DNA of 64,000 bases. Origin: Bacillus_BD sp963765265 (lineage in GTDB: Bacteria > Bacillota > Bacilli > Bacillales > Cytobacillaceae). Of this stretch, positions 8,533-17,151 are shown piece after piece. A program made the position numbers and the translations under genes. The stretch covers positions 248,001 through 312,000 of the forward strand of contig CAVXVN010000003.1 of the NCBI GenBank assembly GCA_963765265.1. Reading direction: 5' to 3'. The notes under the pieces are model-generated. The model saw only the letters and a program-made list of their open reading frames with translations. It was not told the DNA's origin and did no database searches. The first letter of the stretch is position 1; each line of letters opens with the position of its first letter.

Positions 8533-9702
8533 ATGAATCTTATAGCCTCAAATAAAATGAGAAAATTAACTACGGGCATCTTCACAGAGCTAGCTAACAA
8601 AAAACAAGATGCTCTTAACAAAGGGATGGATGTTATTGATCTAAGTGTTGGAAGTCCTGACCTTCCGCCACCTCCTTTTGTAGTCGATACTCTTGTGAAG
8701 TATAGCCAGGATACAACGAAATATGGCTATACATTAAAGGGAATAGATGAATTCAATGAGGCAGTGGGTACCTTTTATAAAAAAAGATACAGTGTTGATC
8801 TTGATCCAATTGGGGAAGTGCTGCAATTGATGGGCTCTCAGGATGGACTTTCCCATTTGGCCACCGCTATTGTTAATCCAGGTGAATATGTATTGGTTCC
8901 TGATCCAGGTTACCCGATTTATGAAGCTAGTGTAACGCTTGCAGGTGGTTTGGTATATCCAATGCCATTATTAGAAGAAAATCAATACTTGCCGAAATTA
9001 GATGAGATTCCACAAGACATATTAAAGAAAACGAAAATGATGATCATAAGCTATCCTGGAAATCCAGTCACGGCTATGGCGAATGAAGCTTTTTTTGAAG
9101 AGGTTGTCTCATTTGCAAGAAAGAATAATATTCTTGTCGTTCATGACTTTGCCTATTCCGAACTTATTTTTGATCGTCATCCACAAATCAGTTTCATGTC
9201 TGTTAAAGGTGCGAAAGAGGTGGGAATAGAATTTAATTCCTTATCTAAAACATTTAATATGGCAGGGTGCCGTGTAGGATATGTTGTTGGAAATAAGGAA
9301 GCCATTAATATTTTGGCTTCTCTTAAATCGCATATTGATTACGGTGTTTTTTATCCTATTCAAAAAGCAGCGACCGCTGCGCTTACATCTGATTATACTG
9401 TCCTTCAAGAACAAGTGAAGGAGTACGAGAAACGCAGGGATCTATTAATCACAGGATTGGAGCATGCTGGCTGGAAAGTAGCAAAGTCCCCAGCAACCAT
9501 GTTCATTTGGGCAAAAATCCCTTCTGGATGGACTTCACGCCAGTTTGCCTTTGAATTGATTGAGAAAGTAGGAGTCGCTGTTGTGCCAGGAGATGCTTTT
9601 GGTCAACAAGGCGAGGGATATGTCAGGATGGCTCTTGTTCAATCCCCTGAAAAATTAGCTGAAGCTGCAAAACGAATCCAGAGATTTCTTACTGAAAAAT
9701 GA
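8533..9702 (+). CDS. Class I/II aminotransferase (PLP, fold type I)
   Basis: A 389-residue aminotransferase. Visible motifs are the N-terminal VIDLSVGSPDLPPPP, the cofactor region GSQDGLSHLATAIVNPGE, SYPGNPVTAMA, the HDFAYSELIFD aspartate/tyrosine segment, the PLP lysine in NSLSKTFNMAGCRVGY (about residue 238), and the C-terminal arginine in GEGYVRMAL. It groups by pattern with LL-diaminopimelate/alanine aminotransferase-like enzymes often labelled DapL or PatA in Bacillus; the substrate cannot be settled from sequence. The ATG follows GGAGG. It is monocistronic with its own terminator. Confidence 0.9.
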   Translation: MNLIASNKMRKLTTGIFTELANKKQDALNKGMDVIDLSVGSPDLPPPPFVVDTLVKYSQDTTKYGYTLKGIDEFNEAVGTFYKKRYSVDLDPIGEVLQLMGSQDGLSHLATAIVNPGEYVLVPDPGYPIYEASVTLAGGLVYPMPLLEENQYLPKLDEIPQDILKKTKMMIISYPGNPVTAMANEAFFEEVVSFARKNNILVVHDFAYSELIFDRHPQISFMSVKGAKEVGIEFNSLSKTFNMAGCRVGYVVGNKEAINILASLKSHIDYGVFYPIQKAATAALTSDYTVLQEQVKEYEKRRDLLITGLEHAGWKVAKSPATMFIWAKIPSGWTSRQFAFELIEKVGVAVVPGDAFGQQGEGYVRMALVQSPEKLAEAAKRIQRFLTEK

Positions 9703-9716
9703 ATACATGAACTAGG

Positions 9717-9750
9717 AAAGCTAGCTATTTTAAAATAGTTAGCTTTTTTT
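9717..9750 (+). terminator. Intrinsic terminator
   Basis: AAAGCTAGCTATTTTAAAATAGTTAGCTTTTTTT forms a strong stem followed by T7. It ends the aminotransferase transcript. Confidence 0.9.
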
Positions 9751-9784
9751 CATTTACTTTTTATCCGGGTTTAATAGGCTGTAA

Positions 9785-9904
9785 TACCCCCACCTCAAGA
9801 CTTGATAAAAAACAAAAAGGATAGGTGGGGGATAAACAGCCTCTAAAACCCCGATAGGTGCAACTAACCATCAGTGGGGGATGAAGAAAAACCCCCACTG
9901 ATGG
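9785..9904. repeat. Double-hairpin intergenic repeat
   Basis: There are two G/C-run hairpins. CCCCCACCT at about 9787 pairs with AGGTGGGGG at 9823-9831. CCATCAGTGGGGG at 9868-9880 pairs perfectly over 13 bp with CCCCCACTGATGG at 9892-9904. The linker contains CTCTAAAACCCCGATAGGTG. The shape recalls subterminal hairpins of IS200/IS605 ends or a TnpB-associated RNA, but no transposase gene is present. Confidence 0.55.
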
Positions 9905-10033
9905 AAGTTTCTCTTTATAAAAGAAGTTGTTATGTAATCAAACAGAAAAGAAACTGAAAAGGTCGTTTGATACAATAGTAAGAAAACGTTATTTTTAGGT
10001 ACTTACTATAAATGATGAAGACAAGGAGTTTAT

Positions 10034-10348
10034 ATGGAAACTTACGTGAAAAATGCATTAGTAGAATGGAAAAAGGAAATTTGCTCTTTATTAAATGAAA
10101 TAGATGATGAATACGAAAAAACGAAGAGTGAACTTCAAGTTTATTCCTATAAATTTAGCATTACGAAGCAAGTGGTTCAATCGACCTTAAATGAAGAGAT
10201 TATCCGGAATATTCGTGAACTGTATCATAAGCCATTCGAACAAAAATATAGTAAACTGAAAGTAGATATTAAAGATTTAGAAGAAAGAAAAAAAGTATTC
10301 CAAATGTTTATTGATAAAATCGACCAGGCCATGGAAAAGGAAGAATGA
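10034..10348 (+). CDS. Hypothetical coiled-coil protein
   Basis: A 104-residue, highly charged and largely helical protein (WKKEICSLLNEIDDEYEKTKSELQVY..., KLKVDIKDLEERKKVFQMFIDKIDQAMEKEE) with no signal peptide, membrane segment or cysteine cluster. I do not recognise a family. The ATG follows AAGGAG. It sits upstream of the FetAB-type pair with a 77-bp gap and no obvious terminator, so it could be co-transcribed. Confidence 0.65.
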   Translation: METYVKNALVEWKKEICSLLNEIDDEYEKTKSELQVYSYKFSITKQVVQSTLNEEIIRNIRELYHKPFEQKYSKLKVDIKDLEERKKVFQMFIDKIDQAMEKEE

Positions 10349-10425
10349 TAACTTTATCCTTTTTCAAAATGAAAAGATCAACAGAAAAATATCGGTGTAA
10401 AACTAAAAAATAAAGAAGTGAGCAA

Positions 10426-11199
10426 ATGAGTAACCCAGAGCAAAAAGAGGACAAATGGAACCAAGAAATACCGGAAGTGGAATTCATAAAAGTTCATAAA
10501 ACGTTTGTGAATCAAACTGAGACCGTTTCTGTCTTAAAAGGAATAGATGGGAAGGTAGAAAAAGGAACAATCACAACGATTATTGGGCCATCCGGGTCGG
10601 GAAAAAGCACCATCTTATCATTATGCAATTTACTGCAAACGCCTGATAAAGGAGAGGTGCGAATACAAGGAAAGGCAGTTCAAGAATGGGATATTCAAGA
10701 ACTAAGGCGGCGTGTCGGTATTGCTTTTCAAGCTGCGCCCATGATAAATGGATCAGCATTGGAAAATTTGACCCTGCCTGCGAGATTGCAAGGGAAAACA
10801 TTAGAAGATCCAAATACATATATGGAATATGTGGGATTAACAGAAGATCTTTTAACAAGAGAGGCCAAAGAGCTGTCTGGCGGTCAGCGGCAGCGACTAT
10901 CTCTTGCCAGAACACTTGTAAATGAACCTTCTATTTTATTACTTGATGAAGTCACTTCTGCACTCGATTCGATATCAGCTCATGAGGTGGAAGAGCTCAT
11001 TTTGCGGATCAATCGTGAGCATCGTACGACCATTCTTTGGGTTACACATGATCTTTCTCAAGCAGAACGAGTGGGGGATCAAACATGGCTGGTGATGGAT
11101 GGAAAGTTAATCGAAGCGTCACCCACTAAGGTTTTCTTTTCTAAACCAAACGATACCCGTACGAAGGAATTTTTAGATATGAAGAGGGAATACATATGA
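10426..11199 (+). CDS. ABC transporter ATP-binding protein (FetA/YjkB-type)
   Basis: A 257-residue ABC ATPase. Walker A is GPSGSGKST (about 53-61), the signature is LSGGQRQR, Walker B is SILLLDEVTSALD, and the H-loop is in ILWVTHD. The partner is the UPF0014/FetB permease encoded by the next gene with a 4-base overlap, the arrangement of E. coli fetAB (linked to iron efflux and oxidative stress) and B. subtilis yjkBA. The substrate is inferred from the partner only. The ATG at 10426 follows GAAGTGAG. Confidence 0.88.
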   Translation: MSNPEQKEDKWNQEIPEVEFIKVHKTFVNQTETVSVLKGIDGKVEKGTITTIIGPSGSGKSTILSLCNLLQTPDKGEVRIQGKAVQEWDIQELRRRVGIAFQAAPMINGSALENLTLPARLQGKTLEDPNTYMEYVGLTEDLLTREAKELSGGQRQRLSLARTLVNEPSILLLDEVTSALDSISAHEVEELILRINREHRTTILWVTHDLSQAERVGDQTWLVMDGKLIEASPTKVFFSKPNDTRTKEFLDMKREYI

Positions 11200-11954
11200 G
11201 TTTATTGGCGATTATTCTTAGTTTTAGCTTTGTCATGATTGCCATTTTCCTTTCAATGGCATTTAAGTTGGGACTTGGTCGTGATCTGATTATTACAAGC
11301 ATTCGTGCCACAATACAATTATTAATTGTTGGCTATATTTTAAAAATGGTTTTTGGATTTAATCATCCCTTAGTAGTCGTGTTAATGCTATTGATCATGA
11401 TTACAGTAGCTGCAAAGAATGCAGCCAAGCGGGGAAAGGGTCTCCCCCATATCTTCTGGAAGATTTTCTTGACCATTTCCATTGTAGAGTTAATTACGCA
11501 AGGGTTTTTATTAGGATTACAGATCGTACCTGCGACCCCACAGTATGTCATCTCGATCAGTGGGATGATTATCGGAAACTCGATGATCATAGTGAACTTA
11601 TTTTTAAATCGCTTAAAAGGGGAGGTCGAGATGCGCAAAGAGGAAATACAACTCGTTTTATCTCTAGGTGGAAGTATGAAACAATCAATCTATCCGATTC
11701 TTAAACAATCGATCAGGTCCAGTCTCATCCCGACGATTGAAGGACAAAAAACGATCGGACTTGTACAGCTTCCAGGTATGATGACGGGGCAAATTATTGC
11801 AGGTGCAGATCCAATTCAAGCGGTCCGTTTTCAGCTATTAATTGTTTTTCTGATCATGTCTGCAGCTTCTCTGACAGCTATTATTCTAGGGTTTTTAGTG
11901 TATCCAGTCCTATTTAACAAAAATCAACAATTGGATATCCGAGAATGGAAGTAA
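11196..11954 (+). CDS. FetB/UPF0014 family ABC permease
   Basis: A 252-residue integral membrane protein with about six to seven hydrophobic segments. Family blocks include RATIQLLIVGYIL (about 36-48), ISGMIIGNSMIIVNLFLNRL and GLVQLPGMMTGQIIAGADPIQAVRFQLLI, typical of FetB (YbbM) and B. subtilis YjkA. It forms the membrane half of the exporter with the upstream ATPase; the ATGA overlap indicates translational coupling. Iron efflux is known for E. coli FetAB and only inferred here. Confidence 0.88.
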   Translation: MSLLAIILSFSFVMIAIFLSMAFKLGLGRDLIITSIRATIQLLIVGYILKMVFGFNHPLVVVLMLLIMITVAAKNAAKRGKGLPHIFWKIFLTISIVELITQGFLLGLQIVPATPQYVISISGMIIGNSMIIVNLFLNRLKGEVEMRKEEIQLVLSLGGSMKQSIYPILKQSIRSSLIPTIEGQKTIGLVQLPGMMTGQIIAGADPIQAVRFQLLIVFLIMSAASLTAIILGFLVYPVLFNKNQQLDIREWK

Positions 11955-11966
11955 GAAAATATACGT

Positions 11967-12013
11967 AAAAGTGCCTACCTCTACTGCATTAAAACAGAGG
12001 AGGCAGGCACTTA
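11967..12013. terminator. Bidirectional terminator
   Basis: AAGTGCCTACCTCT...AGAGGAGGCAGGCACTT is a long stem between the FetB gene and the convergent ASCH gene. Confidence 0.8.
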
Positions 12014-12017
12014 TAAA

Positions 12018-12368
12018 TTATTCATTTACTGGGGTGAATTCGTGTACCCATACGCTCATTTGCGGAAGCCATGGCATCCCTGGATGGAAAGATAAAATGG
12101 ATTGTTTATATTCTTCAACTGAATCATAGCCTTCTTGGCGTGCATGTTCATCTGTTAATTCACCAAGTGTTTGTGAATAAACCTTTTCTACTGAATATTT
12201 ATTACCTTTTAATTCCATGATCTCTCCTACATCCGCATATCGTCCATTCCTTCGCGTTGCTGTTTTCTTTCCTTCAAGGACTTTCTGAACGTCTTCTTCC
12301 TTCGTTACGAGGCGATCAATACTACATGTTTTTGGTGGCAAACCATTCGTTTCTTCTTGATTTTTCAT
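12018..12368 (-). CDS. ASCH domain protein
   Basis: A 116-residue single ASCH domain, a PUA-related beta-barrel thought to bind RNA; some members are ribonucleases or amidohydrolases. The key family block is VLEGKKTATRRNGRYADVGEIMEL (about 31-54), with LTDEHARQEGYDSVEEYKQSI following, which is the usual ASCH C-terminal half. A weak GGAAG site lies upstream of the ATG at 12368. The cellular substrate is unknown. Confidence 0.85.
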   Translation of the reverse strand: MKNQEETNGLPPKTCSIDRLVTKEEDVQKVLEGKKTATRRNGRYADVGEIMELKGNKYSVEKVYSQTLGELTDEHARQEGYDSVEEYKQSILSFHPGMPWLPQMSVWVHEFTPVNE

Positions 12369-12445
12369 CTAATCAAACTTCCTTTCACTTTTCTATAACA
12401 TACCATATTTTGAACCGAACTAGAATTTTTGGAAAATTACACAAT

Positions 12446-12502
12446 CAGTGTCAGGCAACTATAAAAAGACATTTGTCTTTTTGTGGTGCCTGACACTTTT
12501 TT
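12446..12502. repeat. TGCCTGACACC-family palindrome (copy 1)
   Basis: Arms AGTGTCAGGCA (12446-12456) and TGCCTGACACT (12486-12496) enclose a second palindrome, AAAAAGACATTTGTCTTTTT, and are followed by T6. It lies between the divergent ASCH and hemY genes, so it is not an obvious terminator for either. Confidence 0.75.
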
Positions 12503-12561
12503 GTTCCATAATAATGATACACTTTAAGTAATAAATAGATACTATATTGAGGGGTGCAATA

Positions 12562-13947
12562 GTGAAAACGGTATTAGTGATTGGCGGAGGGATTACTGGA
12601 TTATCTACCATGCATGTATTGCAGAAATGGAAGACCGAAACGGGTTCAGATGTAAGATTGGTCCTTGTCGAGGCATCTGATGTACTTGGTGGAAAAGTTC
12701 GTACAATAAAGGAAAATGGTTTTGTTATGGAATCTGGAGCCGATTCCATTGTGGCACGAAAAGCCAATGCGTTATCTTTCATAGAAGAGCTTGATTTGGA
12801 AAGTGAAGTCGTCTACAATGCTACAGGCATTTCATTCCTTTATACAGATGGAGAATTAAAGCCAATTCCGCTAGATTCCGTATTTGGAATTCCTGCCAGC
12901 TTGGAATCATTGGCCAAAAGTACCTTAATCTCAGCAGAAGGAAAAGTGGAGGCATTAAAAGACTTTTACACACAAAATGAACAATTTACAAAAAGCGATT
13001 CAATAGGTGAATTTCTGGAATATTTTCTTGGGAAAGAATTGGTGGAAAAACAAATTGCTCCTGTGCTTTCCGGCGTTTACTCGGGGAACCTGAGCAATTT
13101 AACGATAGAGTCTACACTCCCGTATCTGTTGGATTATAAAGAACAATATGGAAGTATTATAAAAGGATTTGCAGTACATAAGGAAAAATTCAAAGCGAGT
13201 GGTGAAAAGAAGTTTCTTTCATTTAAAAACGGTTTAGGAACCCTTATTGATGCATATGAACGAAAACTGGAGGATGTTGAAATCAGGAAAGGCGTAAAAG
13301 TTGATCGTATTGAGAAGATCAATAATAGGTACAAGGTTACGCTTAAGGACCAGGGAAGTATGGAAGCCGATTATGTGGTGCTCAGTATTCCGCATGATGC
13401 TGCACAGAGGATGATTGCTGATGAGGAACTTGAAAAAGAGTTTAAAGCATTTCAAAATAGTTCCATGATCAGTGTTTATGCAGGATTTGATGTACCTGAT
13501 TATTTACTTCCGTTAGATGGAACAGGCTTTATTAAAGCGAATGGACATGAAATCATTTGTGACGCATGCACATGGACAAGTCGAAAATGGAAGCATACAT
13601 CAGAAAGTGGAAATTTGCTTGTTCGTTTATTTTATAAGAGCATCAATCCTGCTTTTTCTAGATTAAAGGAGATGACTGAGACAGAACTTCTTCAGGTCTC
13701 TCTTTTAGATCTAAATAAAAGTCTCGGTATTTCGGCTAACCCTGTAGCAAGTGTTGTAACAAATTGGTCAGATTGCATGCCTATTTATCAACTAGACCAC
13801 TCACAAAGTGTACAATCACTTGAAAATAAATTAGCAGAAAGGGTTCCCGGAATCGTCATTTCAGGTTGCTCCTATTTTGGAGTTGGCATTCCTGACTGTA
13901 TTGAAAATGGTGAAAACACCGCGAGAAAGGTAATTTCATTTCTATGA
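12562..13947 (+). CDS. hemY: Protoporphyrinogen/coproporphyrinogen oxidase HemY
   Basis: A 461-residue FAD flavoenzyme of heme synthesis that oxidises coproporphyrinogen III (or protoporphyrinogen IX) in Gram-positive bacteria. The dinucleotide fold VLVIGGGITGLSTMHVL is at the very N-terminus, followed by LVEASDVLGGKVRT and GFVMESGADSI. The C-terminal FAD block is VVISGCSYFGVGIPDCIENGENTARKV. The GTG at 12562 is the likely start because TTGAGGGG lies just before it; a TTG at 12547 would overlap that site. It stands alone, not in a hemEHY operon. Confidence 0.93.
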   Translation: MKTVLVIGGGITGLSTMHVLQKWKTETGSDVRLVLVEASDVLGGKVRTIKENGFVMESGADSIVARKANALSFIEELDLESEVVYNATGISFLYTDGELKPIPLDSVFGIPASLESLAKSTLISAEGKVEALKDFYTQNEQFTKSDSIGEFLEYFLGKELVEKQIAPVLSGVYSGNLSNLTIESTLPYLLDYKEQYGSIIKGFAVHKEKFKASGEKKFLSFKNGLGTLIDAYERKLEDVEIRKGVKVDRIEKINNRYKVTLKDQGSMEADYVVLSIPHDAAQRMIADEELEKEFKAFQNSSMISVYAGFDVPDYLLPLDGTGFIKANGHEIICDACTWTSRKWKHTSESGNLLVRLFYKSINPAFSRLKEMTETELLQVSLLDLNKSLGISANPVASVVTNWSDCMPIYQLDHSQSVQSLENKLAERVPGIVISGCSYFGVGIPDCIENGENTARKVISFL

Positions 13948-13954
13948 ATATGAC

Positions 13955-13983
13955 AAGGAGATTGGAATTTTCCAATCTCTTTA
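13955..13983 (+). terminator. Intrinsic terminator
   Basis: AAGGAGATTGGAATTTTCCAATCTCTTT forms a compact stem directly after hemY, with only a short T tract. Confidence 0.65.
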
Positions 13984-14104
13984 AAGTAGTTATTTTTATA
14001 AAGTACTTTTATTAATAGATATATCCACGTTGTAAACGTTTTTATATAATTTTAGAAATTTAATAATATGTTTAGAAAATTTTAAAAAAAGTGAGTGAAA
14101 AATA

Positions 14105-14132
14105 TTGACGAAAAATAAAATGATGGTATTAT
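14105..14132 (+). promoter_or_regulatory. Sigma-A-type promoter of the iclR-dmpFG unit
   Basis: TTGACG (14105-14110) and TATTAT (14127-14132) are separated by 16 bases, about 60 bp upstream of the iclR-type start. Confidence 0.55.
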
Positions 14133-14161
14133 TAGAGTATAGCAATGAATTACGAACGGCA

Positions 14162-14176
14162 TTCGATAATGTCGAA
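14162..14176. promoter_or_regulatory. Candidate operator (TTCGA-N5-TCGAA)
   Basis: The perfect inverted repeat TTCGATAATGTCGAA lies in the predicted 5' leader, 20 bp before the regulator start. The position suits autoregulation by the IclR-family protein; this is inference. Confidence 0.4.
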
Positions 14177-14195
14177 CGAGAGGGGATGATCGGCC

Positions 14196-14975
14196 ATGAC
14201 TGAACGCCTTATCCAATCAGTTGAAAGGGCTGCTGATATCCTTGAATTGTTTTTAGTTTCTGAACCACAATTAAGTGTAAAAGAGATTAGTGAAAGACTA
14301 AGCTTATCGAAAAGCACTGTTCACGGGTTGATTAAAACGTTAGAACACAGAGGCTACCTTCAACAAAATCCGGATAATTTGAAGTATAAGTTGGGACTAA
14401 GGCTTTTTGAACTTGGTCATTTTATCGGAAATCAGCTTGATATTACGAAAATTGCTCAACCCATTATTAAGGATACTGTGGATAAACTGAAGGAAACGGT
14501 CCATCTTGTTGTTCGACAGCAAGACGAATTAATTTATGTTGAAAAGTTAGAAGGACCACAAACTCTCAGAATCTATTCACATGTAGGGAAAAGTGCACCT
14601 ATTCATTGTACAGGTGCAGGAAAAGCAATCCTTGCCTATCAAGATGAGAAAGAGATTGATCGAATTTTATCTTATAAGGAATTGGAAGCATTTACAGAAT
14701 TCACAGTAACGGACAAAGAGGAAATTAAGAAAGAATTACCATTGATAAGAGAGCGTGGCTATTCTATCGATGATGAAGAGATTGAGTTAGGTCTCAAATG
14801 TGTCGCAGCTCCTATATTTGATCACAAAGGAAATGCAATCGCTTCAATTAGCTGTGCTTCACCTAAAATGAGGTTAACAGAAGAGCGACTTCCAGTGGTA
14901 ATAGAGGGAATAAAAAGTGCTGCTATTGAGATATCAAAGAGTTTAGGCTACAAAGATGTTTCTCATTTTTATTAA
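14196..14975 (+). CDS. IclR-family transcriptional regulator
   Basis: A 259-residue regulator. The N-terminal winged HTH spans about residues 5-60 (SVERAADILELFLVSEPQLSVKEISERLSLSKSTVHGLIKTLEHRGYLQQ). The IclR effector domain follows, including APIHCTGAGKAILAY and GYSIDDEEIELGLKCVAAPIFDHKGNAIASISCASP. It is followed after 53 bp by dmpF/dmpG-type genes on the same strand with no terminator between, so it likely controls them. The effector may be an aromatic-degradation intermediate, by analogy with other IclR proteins. Confidence 0.92.
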   Translation: MTERLIQSVERAADILELFLVSEPQLSVKEISERLSLSKSTVHGLIKTLEHRGYLQQNPDNLKYKLGLRLFELGHFIGNQLDITKIAQPIIKDTVDKLKETVHLVVRQQDELIYVEKLEGPQTLRIYSHVGKSAPIHCTGAGKAILAYQDEKEIDRILSYKELEAFTEFTVTDKEEIKKELPLIRERGYSIDDEEIELGLKCVAAPIFDHKGNAIASISCASPKMRLTEERLPVVIEGIKSAAIEISKSLGYKDVSHFY

Positions 14976-15028
14976 ATGAGTACAGATTAAATATAAAAAC
15001 ATTTTTCATACTTAGGAGGAGAATTATT

Positions 15029-15913
15029 TTGGCAAAATTAAAAGCTGCTATCATTGGCTCAGGTAACATAGGTACAGACCTTATGGTCAAGTTAGGAAGA
15101 TCAGAACATTTAGAATTAACTGCGGTAATCGGAATTGACCCTCAATCAGATGGTTTACGTCGTGCAAAAGAAGCAGGTTATGCAGGTGTTGATACTGGAA
15201 TCGACGGTTTCCTTGCAGACCCTACTTTAGAAGCAGACATTATTTTTGATGCAACAAGTGCAAAAGCACATATTTACAATGACAAAGTATGTCAAGAACG
15301 TGGAATTAAAATGATCGACTTGACACCAGCTGCTATCGGACCTTACGTATCTCCAGCGGTAAACATAGATGAGCATTTAAATAAAAACAATATTAATATG
15401 ATTACTTGCGGTGGACAAGCTACTATTCCAATGGTTGCTGCAATCAACCGTGTAGCTAATGTAGTATATGGTGAAATCGTTGCTACCATTTCTAGTAAGA
15501 GTGCAGGCCCTGGTACTCGTGCGAATATCGATGAATTTACTGAAACAACTTCACAAGCAATCGAAGTAGTTGGCGGAGCTGACAAAGGAAAAGCGATTAT
15601 TATCTTAAACCCTGCAGAACCTCCAATTATGATGCGCAATACTGTATATGCACTTGTTGAAGAAGGAAAAATGAACGAACAAGCGATTCGCGAATCCATT
15701 GCTGAAATGGAAAAAACAGTTCAATCATATGTTCCAGGATATCACTTACGTACAGAACCAATTTTTGAAGGCAATAAAGTAACTGTTCTTATTGAAGTTA
15801 AAGGTGCTGGAGATTACCTACCGGAATATTCAGGAAATCTTGATATTATGACATCTGCTGCTGTTCGTGTTGCAGAAGAGTTTGCGAAAAATACACAAAA
15901 GGAAACAGTTTGA
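15029..15913 (+). CDS. Acetaldehyde dehydrogenase (acetylating), DmpF/MhpF-type
   Basis: A 294-residue enzyme converting acetaldehyde, CoA and NAD+ to acetyl-CoA. The N-terminal Rossmann motif is AAIIGSGNIGTDL, and the catalytic cysteine is in NMITCGGQATIPMVAA (Cys127). The family block GPGTRANIDEFTETTS follows. It works as a channelling complex with the aldolase encoded 24 bp downstream. The TTG start at 15029 has AGGAGGAG upstream. Length is normal for DmpF (about 300). No meta-cleavage dioxygenase or hydratase is present in the window, so the substrate source is unclear. Confidence 0.93.
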   Translation: MAKLKAAIIGSGNIGTDLMVKLGRSEHLELTAVIGIDPQSDGLRRAKEAGYAGVDTGIDGFLADPTLEADIIFDATSAKAHIYNDKVCQERGIKMIDLTPAAIGPYVSPAVNIDEHLNKNNINMITCGGQATIPMVAAINRVANVVYGEIVATISSKSAGPGTRANIDEFTETTSQAIEVVGGADKGKAIIILNPAEPPIMMRNTVYALVEEGKMNEQAIRESIAEMEKTVQSYVPGYHLRTEPIFEGNKVTVLIEVKGAGDYLPEYSGNLDIMTSAAVRVAEEFAKNTQKETV

Positions 15914-15937
15914 GCCATAGAAAGGGGAATATAAACA

Positions 15938-16963
15938 ATGACAATTGAACGTGATATTATAATTACAGAGGTAGCCTTACGTGATGGAAGCCATGCAGTA
16001 AGACACCAATATACAGTAGAGCAAGTAGTAAACGTAACAAAAGCATTAGCTGATGCAGGTGTTCCTTATATCGAAGTAACACATGGTGACGGTTTAGCAG
16101 GTTCATCTTTACAATTCGGTTTATCAAAAGTAAATGATATGGAATTAATCGAAGCGGCAGCATCTGTTGCTGGAGATTCAAAAGTTGCTGTTCTTTTATT
16201 ACCAGGGGTCGGTACTTTAACTGAATTAAAAGAAGCAGCAAGCTTAGGTGCAAAAATGGTTCGTGTTGCTACACACGTAACAGAAGCAGACGTAGCACCA
16301 CAACATATCGCAATGGGTAAAGAATTAGGAATGGAAGCTGTTGGATTCCTTATGATGTCACATATGGCTCCAATTGAGAAATTAGTTGAACAAGCTAAAT
16401 TAATGGAAAGCTATGGAGCGGATATTGTATATATGACTGACTCTGCAGGTTATTTTCTTCCTGAACAAGTAACTGAGCGTATCAGCAGATTAAGACAAGA
16501 ACTTCAATGTGAAATTGGTTTCCATGGTCACAATAACTTATCTATGGCAATGGCTAACTCTGTTGCAGCGATTAAAGCTGGCGCAACTCGCATTGACGGA
16601 AGTGTTCGCTGCTTTGGTGCAGGTGCTGGTAATACACAAACTGAAGCTCTTATAGCTGTTTGTGAGCGTATGGGAATTAAAACAGGTATTGATTTATATA
16701 AAATTGAAGATTTAGCAGAAGAAATTGTTGCACCACTTCTTCCGGTAACACCAACTATTACAAGAGAAGCTATCACACTTGGTTATGCAGGTGTATACTC
16801 AACATTCGCATATCATGCAAAACGTGCAGCTGCACAATTCGGAGTTGACGCTCGTGACGTCCTAATCGAATTAGGAAGACGCCAAGTAGTCGGTGGACAA
16901 GAAGATATGATCATTGACGTAGCTGCAGAACTTGCTAAAGGAAAGACAGTAGCTTCAAAATAA
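15938..16963 (+). CDS. 4-hydroxy-2-oxovalerate aldolase, DmpG/MhpE-type
   Basis: A 341-residue class II aldolase that cleaves 4-hydroxy-2-oxovalerate to pyruvate and acetaldehyde. The N-terminal ALRDGSHAVRHQYT holds the catalytic Arg15, metal ligand Asp16 and His19. The metal pair is in IGFHGHNNLSMAMANS, and GSVRCFGAGAGNTQTE follows. The C-terminal helical part contacts the dehydrogenase (DmpF) for acetaldehyde channelling. AAAGGGG precedes the ATG. A strong terminator follows. It forms one operon with the IclR regulator and dehydrogenase. Confidence 0.93.
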   Translation: MTIERDIIITEVALRDGSHAVRHQYTVEQVVNVTKALADAGVPYIEVTHGDGLAGSSLQFGLSKVNDMELIEAAASVAGDSKVAVLLLPGVGTLTELKEAASLGAKMVRVATHVTEADVAPQHIAMGKELGMEAVGFLMMSHMAPIEKLVEQAKLMESYGADIVYMTDSAGYFLPEQVTERISRLRQELQCEIGFHGHNNLSMAMANSVAAIKAGATRIDGSVRCFGAGAGNTQTEALIAVCERMGIKTGIDLYKIEDLAEEIVAPLLPVTPTITREAITLGYAGVYSTFAYHAKRAAAQFGVDARDVLIELGRRQVVGGQEDMIIDVAAELAKGKTVASK

Positions 16964-17002
16964 TACTAACAATGGGGATTGGGAGTATTCAATAGATGGT
17001 TT

Positions 17003-17043
17003 AAGCAAGTAGACATGTTCTAAATATGTCTACTTGCTTTTTT
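17003..17043 (+). terminator. Intrinsic terminator
   Basis: AAGCAAGTAGACAT...ATGTCTACTTGCTTTTTT is a 14-bp perfect stem with a T tract. It ends the iclR-dmpFG transcript. Confidence 0.93.
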
Positions 17044-17151
17044 ATATTCAATCCATCATCCATTTTGAATGGATGATTTCAATTTTCTTCGTAATGGGAT
17101 ATACTTTTTAGAGAAACGCATTTATAACCTCAAGAAAAGGAGATTATTATT

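Noticed and set aside
15963..16253. Leucine-rich 96-codon minus-strand frame in the aldolase gene
   Set aside because: It arises from the reversed codon pattern of the aldolase; no start site or family match.
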